Shown piece after piece: positions 1 to 9,553 of a stretch of DNA of 64,000 nt. The notes beneath the pieces are model-generated. The model did no database searches and was not told the DNA's origin. It saw only the letters and a program-made list of their open reading frames with translations. Source of the DNA: Streptomyces niveus (GTDB lineage Bacteria; Actinomycetota; Actinomycetes; Streptomycetales; Streptomycetaceae); the NCBI RefSeq assembly GCF_001723055.1, contig NZ_MDCR01000042.1, forward strand, positions 6,110 through 70,109, given 5' to 3'. The stretch's first letter is position 1. Each line of letters starts with the position of its first letter. The position numbers were made by a program, and so were the translations under genes.

Positions 1-31
1 GCCATGCCGACCGACGACAACGCAGGGGGTA

Positions 32-62
32 CCTCCCGTGCCCCCCTGGGGGCTACGGGGGA
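32..62. terminator. Imperfect GC-rich hairpin downstream of the ABC-2 transporter genes
   Basis: An imperfect inverted repeat (CTCCCGTGCCCCC against GGGGGCTACGGGGGAG) lies about 65 bases past the stop of the minus-strand permease gene. It could act as a terminator. There is no T tract, and hairpins of this composition are also scattered as intergenic repeats in Streptomyces. Confidence 0.4.
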
Positions 63-128
63 GAGGCGCGGCACCAGCGCACGCGAGCCCGGCAAGATCC
101 GAAAGACAGGCCCTGACCCGCCCGCTCC

Positions 129-1052
129 TCACGCACTGATGTCCTTCGCCGTGAAACGCGCCCAGGCCGCCGAGCCGAACACGGCCGCGTACACGCCCTG
201 CAAGCCGAGATTCTTCAGCACGTCGTCCCAGTAGAACGGCTCGCGGAGCAGATCGGCGAAGGACAGCCAGTAGTGCGGGAAGAGATACGGGTGGATCCCG
301 TGCAGCTGCGGGATCGTGTCCAGGATCTGCACCGTGATCACCAGCCCCACCGTCGTCGCCATGGCGGCGATCCCGCTGTTGGTGAGGGTGGAGACGAACA
401 GGCCGAGCGCCGCCAGCCCGATCAGTGACGCGGCGACGATCAGGGCGATCAGCACCGCCCTGATCAGCCCGTCGCCGAAGGAGATGCTCGTGCCGGAGAT
501 CGTCGTGACGTCGCCGAGCGGGAACAGCAGTGCCCCCACGAGCAGCGCGGACACCGCGACCGCCAGCGTCGCGGCCAGGCAGAAGACCAGCGTCGCCGCG
601 TACTTGGCCAGCAGCAGCCGCGTCCGGCCCGCCGGCGCCACCAGCAGATAGCGCAGGGTGCCCGCGTTCGCCTCGCCCGCGACCGCGTCGCCCGCGATGA
701 CGCCGACCGCCATCGGGAGGAAGACCGGCAGCGTCGCGGCGAGCGCGGCGAAGACCAGGAACAGCCCGTTGTTGGTGATCTGCGTGAGGAAGGCCGGGCC
801 GCCGCCGCCCTCGGGCCCACCGCCGACCGAGCCGCCGTCGCTCGTCTCGATCTTGATGGCGATGCCGATCAGGACCGGTACGGCGGCCAGCACGCCCAGC
901 AGCGCGAGGGTGCGCCAGCGGCGGAAGGTGGTGACCAGCTCGGATCGCAGCAGCCCGAGCGTCCACAGCGGCGATACGGAGCGGGCGCCGGCGGCCGGAA
1001 CCGGAGCCGGAGCCGTAGCCACGTCCGTGCTCACGTTCTCAACCCGCGACAT
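129..1052 (-). CDS. ABC-2 type transporter permease
   Basis: Membrane subunit of an ABC-2 (exporter-type) transporter. The 307-residue protein has a hydrophilic N-terminus, then about six hydrophobic segments (for example around residues 47-68, 90-118, 150-178, 200-225 and 235-252), with a glycine-rich loop near residues 72-86. Its start overlaps the 3' end of the upstream ATPase gene by 14 bases, so the two are almost certainly translationally coupled and form one transporter. The substrate cannot be read from the sequence; relatives export antibiotics, lipids or peptides. The call rests on hydropathy pattern and gene pairing more than on a catalytic motif. Confidence 0.85.
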   Translation of the reverse strand: MSRVENVSTDVATAPAPVPAAGARSVSPLWTLGLLRSELVTTFRRWRTLALLGVLAAVPVLIGIAIKIETSDGGSVGGGPEGGGGPAFLTQITNNGLFLVFAALAATLPVFLPMAVGVIAGDAVAGEANAGTLRYLLVAPAGRTRLLLAKYAATLVFCLAATLAVAVSALLVGALLFPLGDVTTISGTSISFGDGLIRAVLIALIVAASLIGLAALGLFVSTLTNSGIAAMATTVGLVITVQILDTIPQLHGIHPYLFPHYWLSFADLLREPFYWDDVLKNLGLQGVYAAVFGSAAWARFTAKDISA

Positions 1053-1989
1053 CGAATCCCTCCCCGGTCAGCGCCACGAACGCGTCCTCCAGCGAAGCCC
1101 GTTCGACCCCGAAGGCCCGTACGCGCACCCCCGCCCGTACCAGCGCCGAATTGAGGTCCGCCGGCTCGGCCGGCTCCCCCTCGTCGGACACCGGCAGCTC
1201 CCCGCTCACCCGGTCCCCGGCCACCGTCACATCGGTGACCCCCAGCTCCTTCAGCACCCGGGCGGCGTCCGCCGGATCGGGGGTCGTGACCGCCAGCCGC
1301 CCCCGGGTGCCCGCCGCCAGCTCGGCGACCGTGCCCTGGGTCAGCAGCCGTCCGCGCGCCATCACGGCCGCGTGCGTGCACACCTGCTCGATCTCGTCCA
1401 GCAGATGCGAGGAGAGGAAGACCGTCGTGCCCTCGTGCGCCAGCTCCCGTACGAGGGCCCGGATCTCGCGCATGCCCTGCGGGTCGAGGCCGTTCGTCGG
1501 CTCGTCGAGGACGAGGAGCTTTCGCGGCTGGAGCAGCGCGGCGGCGAGCGCGAGCCGCTGCTTCATGCCCAGCGAGTACGCCTTGGTCTTCTTGCCGCCG
1601 GCCGCCGTGAGCCCGACCCGCTCCAGCGCCCCGGCCACCCGGGCACGCCGGGTGCGGGGGTCGGCGGTGGGGTCGGCGGAGTCGTAGCGCAGGAGATTGT
1701 CGCGGCCGTTCAAGTACCCGTACAGCGCCGGGCCTTCGATCAGCGCGCCGACCTGCGGCAGTACGGCTCCGGCCGCGCGCGGCATGCCGCGGCCGAGGAC
1801 CGAGGCGGTGCCCGCGGTCGGTTCTATGAGGCCCATCAGCATGCGGATGGTGGTGGTCTTCCCGGAGCCGTTGGGGCCGAGGAAGCCGAAGACGCTGCCG
1901 GCCGGTACGGCGAGGTCCAGGCGGTCGACCGCGAGCTGTCCGCCCCGGTAGCGCTTGGTGAGCCCGCGCGTCTCTATGACGACTGTCAT
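1039..1989 (-). CDS. ABC transporter ATP-binding protein (DrrA-like, ABC-2 exporter)
   Basis: ATPase partner of the adjacent permease. The start is placed at the ATG at 1989 (MTVVIETRGLTKRY); an open frame extends upstream but is arginine-rich and non-conserved in character. Walker A GPNGSGKTT lies near residue 40, the ABC signature YSLGMKQRL follows, and Walker B LLVLDEPTNGLDP completes the nucleotide site. The C-terminal part, which ends LEDAFVALTGEG, matches the regulatory tail typical of drug-exporter ATPases of the DrrA/CcmA type. It lies in an operon with the permease, and the RseB/LolA-like gene upstream may be cotranscribed (135-base gap). Confidence 0.92.
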   Translation of the reverse strand: MTVVIETRGLTKRYRGGQLAVDRLDLAVPAGSVFGFLGPNGSGKTTTIRMLMGLIEPTAGTASVLGRGMPRAAGAVLPQVGALIEGPALYGYLNGRDNLLRYDSADPTADPRTRRARVAGALERVGLTAAGGKKTKAYSLGMKQRLALAAALLQPRKLLVLDEPTNGLDPQGMREIRALVRELAHEGTTVFLSSHLLDEIEQVCTHAAVMARGRLLTQGTVAELAAGTRGRLAVTTPDPADAARVLKELGVTDVTVAGDRVSGELPVSDEGEPAEPADLNSALVRAGVRVRAFGVERASLEDAFVALTGEGFDVAG

Positions 1990-2124
1990 CCCGCGGCCGT
2001 CCCTTCTCCCCGTTCCCGTGCGGACAGCGGTCCGCCCCGCCGTACGGAGCGTACGACGGGGCGGGCCGTCCGTGCGTGGTGCTGCGCGCATGCCTGGTGC
2101 CGCGCGCATGCGCCGCGCTTCGCG

Positions 2125-3396
2125 CTACTTCGCCGCGTTGGCCGCCTTCACCAGCGCGTCCTTGGTGACCGCGCCGACGTAGACCTTGCCGTCGTCCGTC
2201 ATCAGGGCGTTGACCAGGCGCGTCTTGAAGACCGTGCCCGAGCCGAACTTCCCGTCGACCTTGTCACCCAGCGCGTCCATGAACTCCCGCCCCTGCGCGG
2301 GCATGTCCTTCGACGCGGCGGCCGGGCCCACGCCGCCGGTGTCGAGCCGGACGATCGTGGTCCAGCCCTCCCCGATGACGTTCGGCTCCGTCCCGAGGCC
2401 CTTGAGGTCCTTGGCGTCCTTGGGCGCCTTGTGGGCCTGGTCCTTGCCCGCGGCCTTCGACTCGTCGGCCTCCGTCACCTTCGCGCCCTTGGGGGGCGTG
2501 AAGTCGAAGGTGGACGCGGCCGGCTTCGAGAAGTCGACCTTGGTGAAGCCGACGTCGATCGCGGCCTTGCCACCGCTGCTCGGCAGCAGGGTGAACTTCA
2601 GGGGCGTACCGGTCCTGGAGTCGACCGCCACCTTGATGGAACCGATCGTCGAGCCCGTCTGCTTGGGCTTGATGACCAGCTGGTAGGCGTCACGGCCCGC
2701 GATCCGCGCCGTGCCGTCGACGGTCACCGAGGTGGTGTCGCCCGCGGCCTTCAGCGCTTCCTGCGCGAAGTCCTGGGGCGTGGCGGGCAGATCCTTCGGC
2801 GCGGCCTGGTCCTTGCCCTTCGCACCCTTCTCCGAGCCCTTGGCGGCGCCGGCCGGGGCCGTGGCGTGGTACGCCTCGTTCGAGGCGCTGTCGTACGCCC
2901 ACACCTCGTCGCCGTTGTGGATCAGGCTGTACTCGGCGGCGCTGTCGAGGATCGACAGGCGCTGCTTGTCCGGTCCGTCGGCGGCGACGCGCAGGGTGTG
3001 CTCGCCGGAGGCCAGCTCCATCAGCCGTCCGGTCGGCTCGGCGGCGGAACCGCCGCCCTCGGCGCCCGCGGCGCCGCCCTTCGGCGCGAACGTCCCGGCG
3101 GCCGAGCCACCGAGACCTCCGAGCGACGGGATGCCGAGGTCCGTGGTGATCTTGACGGTGCCGGACAGCTGTTCGGTGTCGGACGCCGCGATCTTCTCGA
3201 TCAGCTCCGCCGCGCTGATCTTCGGCAGATCCGGATCGCCCGTCGAGGCGAGCGCCGGGACGAGACCGATGGTGGCCGCCGTGATGCCCGCGACCGCGAC
3301 CGGGACGACATAGCGCGCCGCTCTGCGACGGCCCGCCGGAACTCCCCCGGTCTCGCCGGTCTCGCCGGTGATCTGTGCGCTGTCGTTCGGTGCCAT
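2125..3396 (-). CDS. Membrane-anchored LolA/RseB-like lipoprotein-carrier-fold protein
   Basis: Predicted extracytoplasmic protein of about 423 residues. I chose the ATG at 3396 (MAPNDSAQIT); a longer frame starts at 3447. A single N-terminal membrane segment (about residues 26-46, YVVPVAVAGITAATIGLVPA) follows an Arg-rich stretch, consistent with a signal anchor. The rest resembles the LolA/DUF2092/RseB fold: an early alpha segment (AAELIEKIAASD), an amphipathic strand pattern, and the TGTPLKFTL and VDFSKPAASTFDFTPP motifs typical of outer-membrane-lipoprotein-sorting homologues in actinobacteria. The function is unknown; such proteins often accompany anti-sigma or ABC-2 genes, as here. Confidence 0.8.
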   Translation of the reverse strand: MAPNDSAQITGETGETGGVPAGRRRAARYVVPVAVAGITAATIGLVPALASTGDPDLPKISAAELIEKIAASDTEQLSGTVKITTDLGIPSLGGLGGSAAGTFAPKGGAAGAEGGGSAAEPTGRLMELASGEHTLRVAADGPDKQRLSILDSAAEYSLIHNGDEVWAYDSASNEAYHATAPAGAAKGSEKGAKGKDQAAPKDLPATPQDFAQEALKAAGDTTSVTVDGTARIAGRDAYQLVIKPKQTGSTIGSIKVAVDSRTGTPLKFTLLPSSGGKAAIDVGFTKVDFSKPAASTFDFTPPKGAKVTEADESKAAGKDQAHKAPKDAKDLKGLGTEPNVIGEGWTTIVRLDTGGVGPAAASKDMPAQGREFMDALGDKVDGKFGSGTVFKTRLVNALMTDDGKVYVGAVTKDALVKAANAAK

Positions 3397-3639
3397 GTGT
3401 GCCCTACCTCCGTGGTCGGCGGCTTCCGTCCCTTTGCACTCGTCCACCCCTTGCCGCCATTCTCACTCGAATTGGTCCGGGGTGGTGTTGTCCATAAGAC
3501 CAAATCGGCTAATCGGAAGCGTCACCCCGCAGAGGCAACTTCGCGTACTGCTCTGGGATGACGGCCGGCGCCGTCGGCTCCCCCATCCAGTAGGGGACGG
3601 CCCGGCCCAAGGAACACGCGGGGGTGTCAACGGGCGTAC

Positions 3640-4650
3640 TCAGCCCGCGCGGTGGACCACCAGGTCGCACAGTTCGACCAGCGCGGACTTCGCGTAGCAC
3701 TCGGGCAGCGGAGTGAGCGCCGTACGCGCCTCCTCGGCGTACCGGACGGTGTCCCGCCGTGCCTGCTCCAGCGCCGGGTGCGCGCGCAGCCCGCGCAGCG
3801 CCTCCGCGTGCCTGGCGTCGTCCGTCAGGTCGCCGTCCAGCAGCTCGACCAGCTCGATGTCCTCCGGGCGGCCGTGCGCCTCGGCCTGGGCGCGCAGCAG
3901 GAGCACCGGCAGCGTGGGGATGCCCTCGCGGAGGTCGGTGCCGGGGGTCTTGCCGGACTCGTGGGAGTCGCTGGCGATGTCCAGGACGTCGTCGGCGAGC
4001 TGGAAGGCGACCCCGAGCCGCTCGCCGTACTGGGTGAGGATGTCGGTGACCGTCTCGTCGGCGCCGGACGTCAGCGCGCCGAAGCGGCCGGACACGGCGA
4101 ACAGCGCGCCGGTCTTGCCGGCGAGCACGTCGAGGTAGTGGCTGACGGGGTCGCGCCCGTCGCGCGGTCCGGCCGTCTCCAGGATCTGGCCCGTCACCAG
4201 CCGCTCGAACGCCTCGGCCTGGATCCGTACGGCCTCGGGCCCGAGGTCCGCCAGGATGTGCGACGCGCGCGCGAAGAGGAAGTCACCCGTGAGAACCGCG
4301 ACGGAGTTGCCCCAGCGGCTGTTGGCGCTGTCCACACCCCGGCGTACGTCCGCCTCGTCCATCACGTCGTCGTGGTACAGCGTCGCCAGGTGCGTCAGCT
4401 CCACGACCACGGCCGCGGGGACGATCCCGGGGGCGTACGGGTCACCGAACTGGGCCGCCAGCATCACGACCAGCGGCCGGAACCGCTTGCCCCCGGCGCG
4501 CACCAGGTGCTGCGCCGCTTCCGTGATGAAAGGGACCTCGCTCTTGGTGGCTTCGAGGAGACCCGCCTCCACTGCCGACAATCCGCTCAGGACATCGGCT
4601 TCAAGAGCCGGGTCCCGCACGCTCAGCCCGAACGGCCCGACGACGGTCAC
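3640..4650 (-). CDS. Polyprenyl diphosphate synthase (trans-isoprenyl synthase, probably menaquinone side chain)
   Basis: Condenses isopentenyl diphosphate units onto an allylic primer. The 336-residue protein has both aspartate-rich motifs: DDVMDEAD at residues 94-101 and QLADDVLD at 217-224, plus the GGKRFRP substrate motif near residue 53. The start is a GTG at 4650 with GGAG eight bases upstream. The residues before the first aspartate motif (LATLY) lack the bulky pair of short-chain enzymes, so a long-chain product is likely, but the exact length cannot be read. The location near nuo and mqn genes suggests menaquinone tail synthesis, which is inference from context. Confidence 0.9.
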   Translation of the reverse strand: MTVVGPFGLSVRDPALEADVLSGLSAVEAGLLEATKSEVPFITEAAQHLVRAGGKRFRPLVVMLAAQFGDPYAPGIVPAAVVVELTHLATLYHDDVMDEADVRRGVDSANSRWGNSVAVLTGDFLFARASHILADLGPEAVRIQAEAFERLVTGQILETAGPRDGRDPVSHYLDVLAGKTGALFAVSGRFGALTSGADETVTDILTQYGERLGVAFQLADDVLDIASDSHESGKTPGTDLREGIPTLPVLLLRAQAEAHGRPEDIELVELLDGDLTDDARHAEALRGLRAHPALEQARRDTVRYAEEARTALTPLPECYAKSALVELCDLVVHRAG

Positions 4651-4968
4651 GAGGGGTACTCCTGTCTGCTGACGATCACATGGATTGTCGATGTGTCGCT
4701 GCTGTCATTCAAGTCAGCGTATCCGGTCGGGTTTCGATCACCATGGGCGCCTTCCCGGCTCCGCCCGTATGTTCGTGATCAGTAAATACGACCAGAACTG
4801 ACCCCGTTTGTCCGTGCCCCGCGCCCGTTCGGGCTACCGCCGGTAGTACGCCCCAACACCCCACCCCGCTCAGGCCCTTTCGGTCGTTGCGCGCTTTTTA
4901 TCACTGCCGCCGCCGGGCAACACCGACGTAACGTGTCCAGCATCGATCCGGAAAGCGAGGCAGCACCG
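4651..4968. promoter_or_regulatory. Divergent intergenic region; possible promoter for the polyprenyl synthase gene
   Basis: This 318-base divergent gap holds no gene. On the minus strand, TTGAAT (4712-4707) and GACAAT (4689-4684) are separated by 17 bases, about 35 bases upstream of the GTG of the polyprenyl synthase. This is a modest match (4 of 6 at each box) to a housekeeping promoter. I could not identify a convincing promoter for the plus-strand fumarylacetoacetase gene. Confidence 0.3.
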
Positions 4969-6192
4969 ATGCCCGAGCAGAGCCCGCTCGAACTGGCCGA
5001 GGGCGATCCCTTCGGTCCGCACAACCTCCCCTACGGCGTCTTCACCACGGCCGGCGAGCCCGAGCGCCGTCGGCTCGGGGTGCGTGTCGGCGGCCATGTG
5101 CTCGACGCGGGGGCCGCCGCGCACGCGCTGGGCTCCCCGTACGCCGCGCTGCTGGACCGGCCGAGTCTCAACCCGCTGATGGCCGCCGGGCGCACGGCCT
5201 GGCGCGATGTACGCCGGGCCCTCACCGCCTGGGTGACGGTCCCCGCCCACCGGCCGGACATAGAGCCCCTGCTGCACCCGCTCGACTCCGTCACGCTGCA
5301 CCTGCCGTACGAGGTCGCGGACTACGTCGACTTCTACGCCAGCGAGCACCACGCCACCAACGTCGGCCGGATCTTCCGCCCCGACGGGGACGCGCTGACA
5401 CCCAACTGGAAACATCTGCCGATCGGTTACCACGGCAGGGCCGGCACGATCGTCGTCTCCGGCACGGACGTCACCCGCCCGTCCGGGCAGCGCAAGTCGC
5501 CCGCCGACCCGGCGCCCGTCTTCGGCCCCTCCGGCAAGCTCGACATCGAGGCGGAGGTCGCCTTCGTCGTCGGTACGCCCTCGCGGCAGGGCAGCCCGGT
5601 GGAGCTGGCCTCGTTCCGTGACCACGTCTTCGGTCTCTCCCTGCTCAACGACTGGTCGGCGCGGGACATCCAGGCCTGGGAGTACGTGCCGCTCGGCCCG
5701 TTCCTCGGCAAGTCCTTCGCCACGTCCGTTGCCGCCTGGGTGACCCCGCTGGAGGCCCTCGACGCGGCCCGCGTGGCGCCCCCGGCCCGTACCGACGATC
5801 TGCTCCCCTATCTGGACGACGCGCAGGACGAGGAGCCCGGCGGCTTCGACCTGCGGATCTCCGTCTCCCTGAACGGCCATGTGATCTCGGAGCCCCCGTT
5901 CTCCACCATGTACTGGACGGCGGCGCAGCAGCTGGCCCATATGACGGTCAACGGTGCCTCCCTCCGTACGGGCGACCTCTTCGCCTCGGGCACGGTCAGC
6001 GGCGCCCGGCGCGAGGAGCGCGGCTCCTTCCTCGAACTCACCTGGAACGGCACCGAGCCCCTCGAACTCCCCGACGGCAAGCGCACGTTCCTGGAGGACG
6101 GCGACGAGATCACCCTCACAGCCTGGGCCCCGGGCCCGGACGGCACCCGGGTGGGCCTCGGCGAGGTGGCGGGGCGGATCGTCGCCGGATGA
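4969..6192 (+). CDS. fahA: Fumarylacetoacetase
   Basis: Hydrolyses fumarylacetoacetate to fumarate and acetoacetate, the last step of tyrosine/homogentisate breakdown. The start is placed at the ATG at 4969 because GAGG sits eight bases upstream; an in-frame GTG at 4933 would add 12 residues. The N-terminal domain is followed by the FAH catalytic domain. Visible landmarks are DYVDFYASEHHATNVG (catalytic His and metal-binding Asp), the YHGRAGTIVVSG loop, DIEAEVAFVVG (metal-binding Glu pair) and the LNDWSARDIQAWEYVPLGPF core. About 407 residues is the usual length. It is a single-gene unit ending at a strong hairpin shared with the nuo operon. Confidence 0.95.
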   Translation: MPEQSPLELAEGDPFGPHNLPYGVFTTAGEPERRRLGVRVGGHVLDAGAAAHALGSPYAALLDRPSLNPLMAAGRTAWRDVRRALTAWVTVPAHRPDIEPLLHPLDSVTLHLPYEVADYVDFYASEHHATNVGRIFRPDGDALTPNWKHLPIGYHGRAGTIVVSGTDVTRPSGQRKSPADPAPVFGPSGKLDIEAEVAFVVGTPSRQGSPVELASFRDHVFGLSLLNDWSARDIQAWEYVPLGPFLGKSFATSVAAWVTPLEALDAARVAPPARTDDLLPYLDDAQDEEPGGFDLRISVSLNGHVISEPPFSTMYWTAAQQLAHMTVNGASLRTGDLFASGTVSGARREERGSFLELTWNGTEPLELPDGKRTFLEDGDEITLTAWAPGPDGTRVGLGEVAGRIVAG

Positions 6193-6260
6193 GCGCGACG
6201 CGGCCCCGCTCGCCGCGCACGCCGCGGAACCCGTCTGCGGGCTCCTGAGGTCCGCCGAAC

Positions 6261-6299
6261 GCCGCGGGGCCCCACCGGGTGTCGGTGGGGCCCCGCGGC
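6261..6299. terminator. Bidirectional terminator between fahA and nuoN
   Basis: A perfect 16-bp inverted repeat (6261-6276 and 6284-6299, arm GCCGCGGGGCCCCACC) with a 7-base loop lies between the convergent ends of fahA and nuoN. There is no long T run, as is usual for Streptomyces hairpin terminators. Confidence 0.8.
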
Positions 6300-6328
6300 G
6301 CTTGTGTGCCCGCGTACGGGCGTGCGAC

Positions 6329-7981
6329 CTAGCGGACGAAGACGCCCGCCTGGCTTGCCAGGTCCAGGAAGTACTGGGGTGCGAGGCCCAGGACCAGGGT
6401 GACCGCGACTCCCACGCCGATCGTCGCCATCGTCAGCGGCGAGGGCACGGCGACCGTGGGGCCGTCCGCCTTCGGCTCGCTGAAGAACATCAGGACGATG
6501 ACCCGGATGTAGAAGAACGCGGCGATCGCGGAGGAGATCACACCGACCACGACCAGCGCGCCGGCCCCGCCGTCCGCCGCCGCCTTGAAGACGGCGAACT
6601 TGCCGGAGAAGCCCGAGGTCAGCGGAATGCCGGCGAAGGCGAGCAGGAAGACCGCGAAGACCGCGGCCACCAGGGGTGAACGTCTGCCGAGCCCCGCCCA
6701 CTTCGACAGGTGCGTCGCCTCGCCGCCCGCGTCGCGCACCAGCGTGACGACGGCGAACGCGCCGACCGTCACGAACGAGTACGCCGCCAGGTAGAAGAGG
6801 ACGGACGAGATGCCGTCGTCCGACATGGCGATGACACCGGCCAGGATGAAGCCCGCGTGCGCGATCGACGAGTACGCCAGGAGGCGCTTGATGTCCGTCT
6901 GGGTGATGGCGACGACCGCGCCGAACAGCATGGTGAGGATCGCGACACCGAACATCACGGGCCGGAAGTCCCAGCGCAGGCCCGGCAGCACCACGTACAG
7001 CAGTCGCAGCAGGGCGCCGAACGCGGCGACCTTCGTCGCGGCCGCCATGAAACCGGTGACCGGCGTGGGCGCGCCCTGGTAGACGTCCGGGGTCCACATG
7101 TGGAACGGCACCGCGCCGACCTTGAAGAGCAGGCCCATGAGGATCATCGCGCCGCCGATGAGCAGCAGCGCGTCGTTGCCCATGGTGTCCGCGAGGACCG
7201 GGTCGACGGTGCCGACCGAGCCGTCGACGACGGCGGCGATGCGCGCGTACGACACCGAGCCCGCGTAGCCGTACAGCAGCGCGACGCCGAAGAGCAGGAA
7301 CGCGGACGAGAAGGCCCCGAGCAGGAAGTACTTCACCGCGGCCTCCTGCGACATCAGCCGCTTGCGGCGGGCCAGCGCGCACAGGAGGTAGAGCGGGAGG
7401 GAGAAGACCTCCAGCGCGATGAAGAGCGTCAGCAGGTCGTTGGCGGCCGGGAAGACCAGCATGCCCGCCACCGCGAACATCATGATCGGGAACACCTCGG
7501 TGGTGGTGAACCCGGCCTTGACCGCCGCCTTCTCGCCCTCGCTGCCGGGCACCGAGGCGCCCTCGGCGGCGAAGGAGTCGATCCGGGCGCCGTGGCTCAC
7601 CGGGTCGAGCCTGCGCTCGGCGAAGGTGAACACGGCGACGACCGACGTCAGGAGGATGACGCCCTGGAGGAACAGCGCGGGCCCGTCCACGGCGATCGCG
7701 CCCATGGCGGCGAGGTGCGCCTTGGTGCTGCCGTATCCGCCCGCCGCCAGGGCGACCACCGCGGCGAACGCGGCGGCCAGGGCGACGACCGAGAGGAAGA
7801 GCTGCGCGTAGTACCGACCCTTCCTCGGGACGAAGGCCTCAAGGAGGATGCCCACGACCGCGGCGCCCAGCACGATCAGTACGGGGGCCAGTTGCGCGTA
7901 TTCGATCTTGGGGGCCTGGATCTTGTCGATCCCCTCGGCCGCCGTCGTTGTCCACAGGCTGTGGACAGCTGTCACGCTCAC
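6329..7981 (-). CDS. nuoN: NADH-quinone oxidoreductase subunit N
   Basis: Antiporter-like membrane subunit of complex I and last gene of the nuo operon. The 550-residue, mostly hydrophobic protein is a little longer than usual. It carries the conserved proton-channel signatures: the PLYLLCALARRKR loop, KYFLLGAFSSAFLLFG, the FKVGAVPFHMWTPDVYQGAPTPVTGF signature with the trans-membrane lysine, and DIKRLLAYSSIAHAGF. An N-terminal extension of about 30 residues precedes the first membrane helix. It overlaps the nuoM stop by four bases, so it is translationally coupled. Confidence 0.97.
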   Translation of the reverse strand: MSVTAVHSLWTTTAAEGIDKIQAPKIEYAQLAPVLIVLGAAVVGILLEAFVPRKGRYYAQLFLSVVALAAAFAAVVALAAGGYGSTKAHLAAMGAIAVDGPALFLQGVILLTSVVAVFTFAERRLDPVSHGARIDSFAAEGASVPGSEGEKAAVKAGFTTTEVFPIMMFAVAGMLVFPAANDLLTLFIALEVFSLPLYLLCALARRKRLMSQEAAVKYFLLGAFSSAFLLFGVALLYGYAGSVSYARIAAVVDGSVGTVDPVLADTMGNDALLLIGGAMILMGLLFKVGAVPFHMWTPDVYQGAPTPVTGFMAAATKVAAFGALLRLLYVVLPGLRWDFRPVMFGVAILTMLFGAVVAITQTDIKRLLAYSSIAHAGFILAGVIAMSDDGISSVLFYLAAYSFVTVGAFAVVTLVRDAGGEATHLSKWAGLGRRSPLVAAVFAVFLLAFAGIPLTSGFSGKFAVFKAAADGGAGALVVVGVISSAIAAFFYIRVIVLMFFSEPKADGPTVAVPSPLTMATIGVGVAVTLVLGLAPQYFLDLASQAGVFVR

Positions 7982-9549
7982 GGTGCTGCCTCCACCTCGG
8001 GCTTGGGGTCGGACTTATGGACGTCGCTCATGGTGTGCTCCACCGCCGGGTTCACGATGTCGGTCAGCGGCTTCGGGTAGACGCCCAGGAAGAGGAGGAG
8101 CGCGATCAGCGGGGTGACGACCGCCAGCTCACGCAGCTTCAGGTCCGGCATGTGGCGGACCGACTCGTTCACCGGGCCCGTCATCGTGCGCTGGTAGAGG
8201 ACCAGGACGTAGAGCGCGGCGAGCACGATGCCGATGGTCGCGATGATGCCGATCACCGGATACCGGCTGAACGTGCCGACCAGGACCAGGAATTCACTCA
8301 CGAACGGGGCGAGCCCCGGCAGCGAGAGGGTCGCCAGTCCGCCGATCAGGAACGTGCCGGCCAGGACCGGGGCGACCTTCTGCACTCCGCCGTAGTCCGA
8401 GATGAGCCGGGAACCGCGCCGCGAGATCAGGAAGCCCGCGACCAGCAGCAGCGCGGCCGTCGAGATGCCGTGGTTGATCATGTAGAGCGTCGCGCCCGAC
8501 TGGCCCTGGCTGGTCATCGCGAAGATGCCCATGATGATGAAGCCGAAGTGCGAGATCGACGCGTAGGCGATCAGCCGCTTGATGTCGCGCTGGCCGACCG
8601 CGAGCAGCGCCCCGTAGACGATGCTGATCAGCGCCAGCACCAGCACCACCGGGGTGGCCCACTTGGACGCCTCCGGGAAGAGCTGGAGGCAGAAGCGCAG
8701 CATCGCGAACGTGCCGACCTTGTCGACCACCGCGGTGATCAGGACGGCGACGGGCGCGGTGGCCTCGCCCATGGCGTTGGGCAGCCAGGTGTGCACCGGC
8801 CACAGGGGCGCCTTGATGGCGAAGGCGAGGAAGAAGCCCAGGAAGAGCCACCTCTCCATGCCCGTCGACATGTCCAGCGTGCCGTCGGCCCTCGCCGCGG
8901 CGATCTCCGTCAGCGAGAAGGTGCCCGCCTGGACGAACAGTCCGATGACGGCGGCCAGCATGATCAGGCCGCCGGCCAGGTTGTAGAGGAGGAACTTCAC
9001 GGCCGCGTACGACCGCTGGGTGGCTCCGGCCTCGTCGCCGCCCGCGTGGGCCCGGTCCCCGAAGCCGCCGATGAGGAAGTACACCGGGATGAGCATGGCT
9101 TCGAACAGGATGTAGAAGAGGAAGACGTCGGTGGCCTCGAAGGAGAGGATCACCATCGCCTCGACCATCAGGATCAGGGCGAAGAAGCCCTGCGTCGGCC
9201 GCCAGCGGGAGCTCTTCGTCTCCAGCGGGTCGGCGTCGTGCCAGCCCGCCGCGATGACGAAGGGGATCAGCAGGGCGGTGAGCGCCATGAGCGACACACC
9301 GATGCCGTCCACGCCCAGTTCGTACCTGACCCCGAAGTCGGAGATCCAGGCGTGGGACTCCGTCAACTGGTAACGGTCGCCGCCGGGTTCGAAGCGGACC
9401 AGCGCGATCGCCGCCAGTACGAGCGTGGCGAGCGAGAAGGTCAGCGCGATCCACTTGGCGGCGGTGCGCCGGGCGGCCGGAACGGCCGCCGTGACGATGG
9501 CGCCGATCGCCGGGACGGCCGCCGTCGCCGTCAGAAGGGGGAACGACAT
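7978..9549 (-). CDS. nuoM: NADH-quinone oxidoreductase subunit M
   Basis: Second antiporter-like proton-pumping subunit of complex I (523 residues, about 14 membrane segments). Diagnostic stretches are the helix-4/5 region with ILFEAMLIPVYFLIGGFG, the KAPLWPVHTWLPNAMGEATAP channel signature and QRDIKRLIAYASISHFGFIIMG. The C-terminus ends in a short charged tail (SDPKPEVEAAP). It starts five bases after the nuoL stop and overlaps nuoN by four bases. Confidence 0.97.
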   Translation of the reverse strand: MSFPLLTATAAVPAIGAIVTAAVPAARRTAAKWIALTFSLATLVLAAIALVRFEPGGDRYQLTESHAWISDFGVRYELGVDGIGVSLMALTALLIPFVIAAGWHDADPLETKSSRWRPTQGFFALILMVEAMVILSFEATDVFLFYILFEAMLIPVYFLIGGFGDRAHAGGDEAGATQRSYAAVKFLLYNLAGGLIMLAAVIGLFVQAGTFSLTEIAAARADGTLDMSTGMERWLFLGFFLAFAIKAPLWPVHTWLPNAMGEATAPVAVLITAVVDKVGTFAMLRFCLQLFPEASKWATPVVLVLALISIVYGALLAVGQRDIKRLIAYASISHFGFIIMGIFAMTSQGQSGATLYMINHGISTAALLLVAGFLISRRGSRLISDYGGVQKVAPVLAGTFLIGGLATLSLPGLAPFVSEFLVLVGTFSRYPVIGIIATIGIVLAALYVLVLYQRTMTGPVNESVRHMPDLKLRELAVVTPLIALLLFLGVYPKPLTDIVNPAVEHTMSDVHKSDPKPEVEAAP

Positions 9550-9553
9550 CTGA

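Noticed and set aside
1-128. Possible minus-strand gene start (ATG at 5-3)
   Set aside because: Only one full codon is in the window and no ribosome site is clear, so it is not supported.
658-3561. A 967-codon plus-strand open frame
   Set aside because: It runs antisense to the ABC and RseB/LolA-like genes, is Arg/Gly-rich and has no motif. Long antisense frames are normal in very GC-rich DNA.
4933-4968. GTG at 4933 as start of fahA
   Set aside because: The ATG at 4969 has GAGG at proper distance; the GTG has none.
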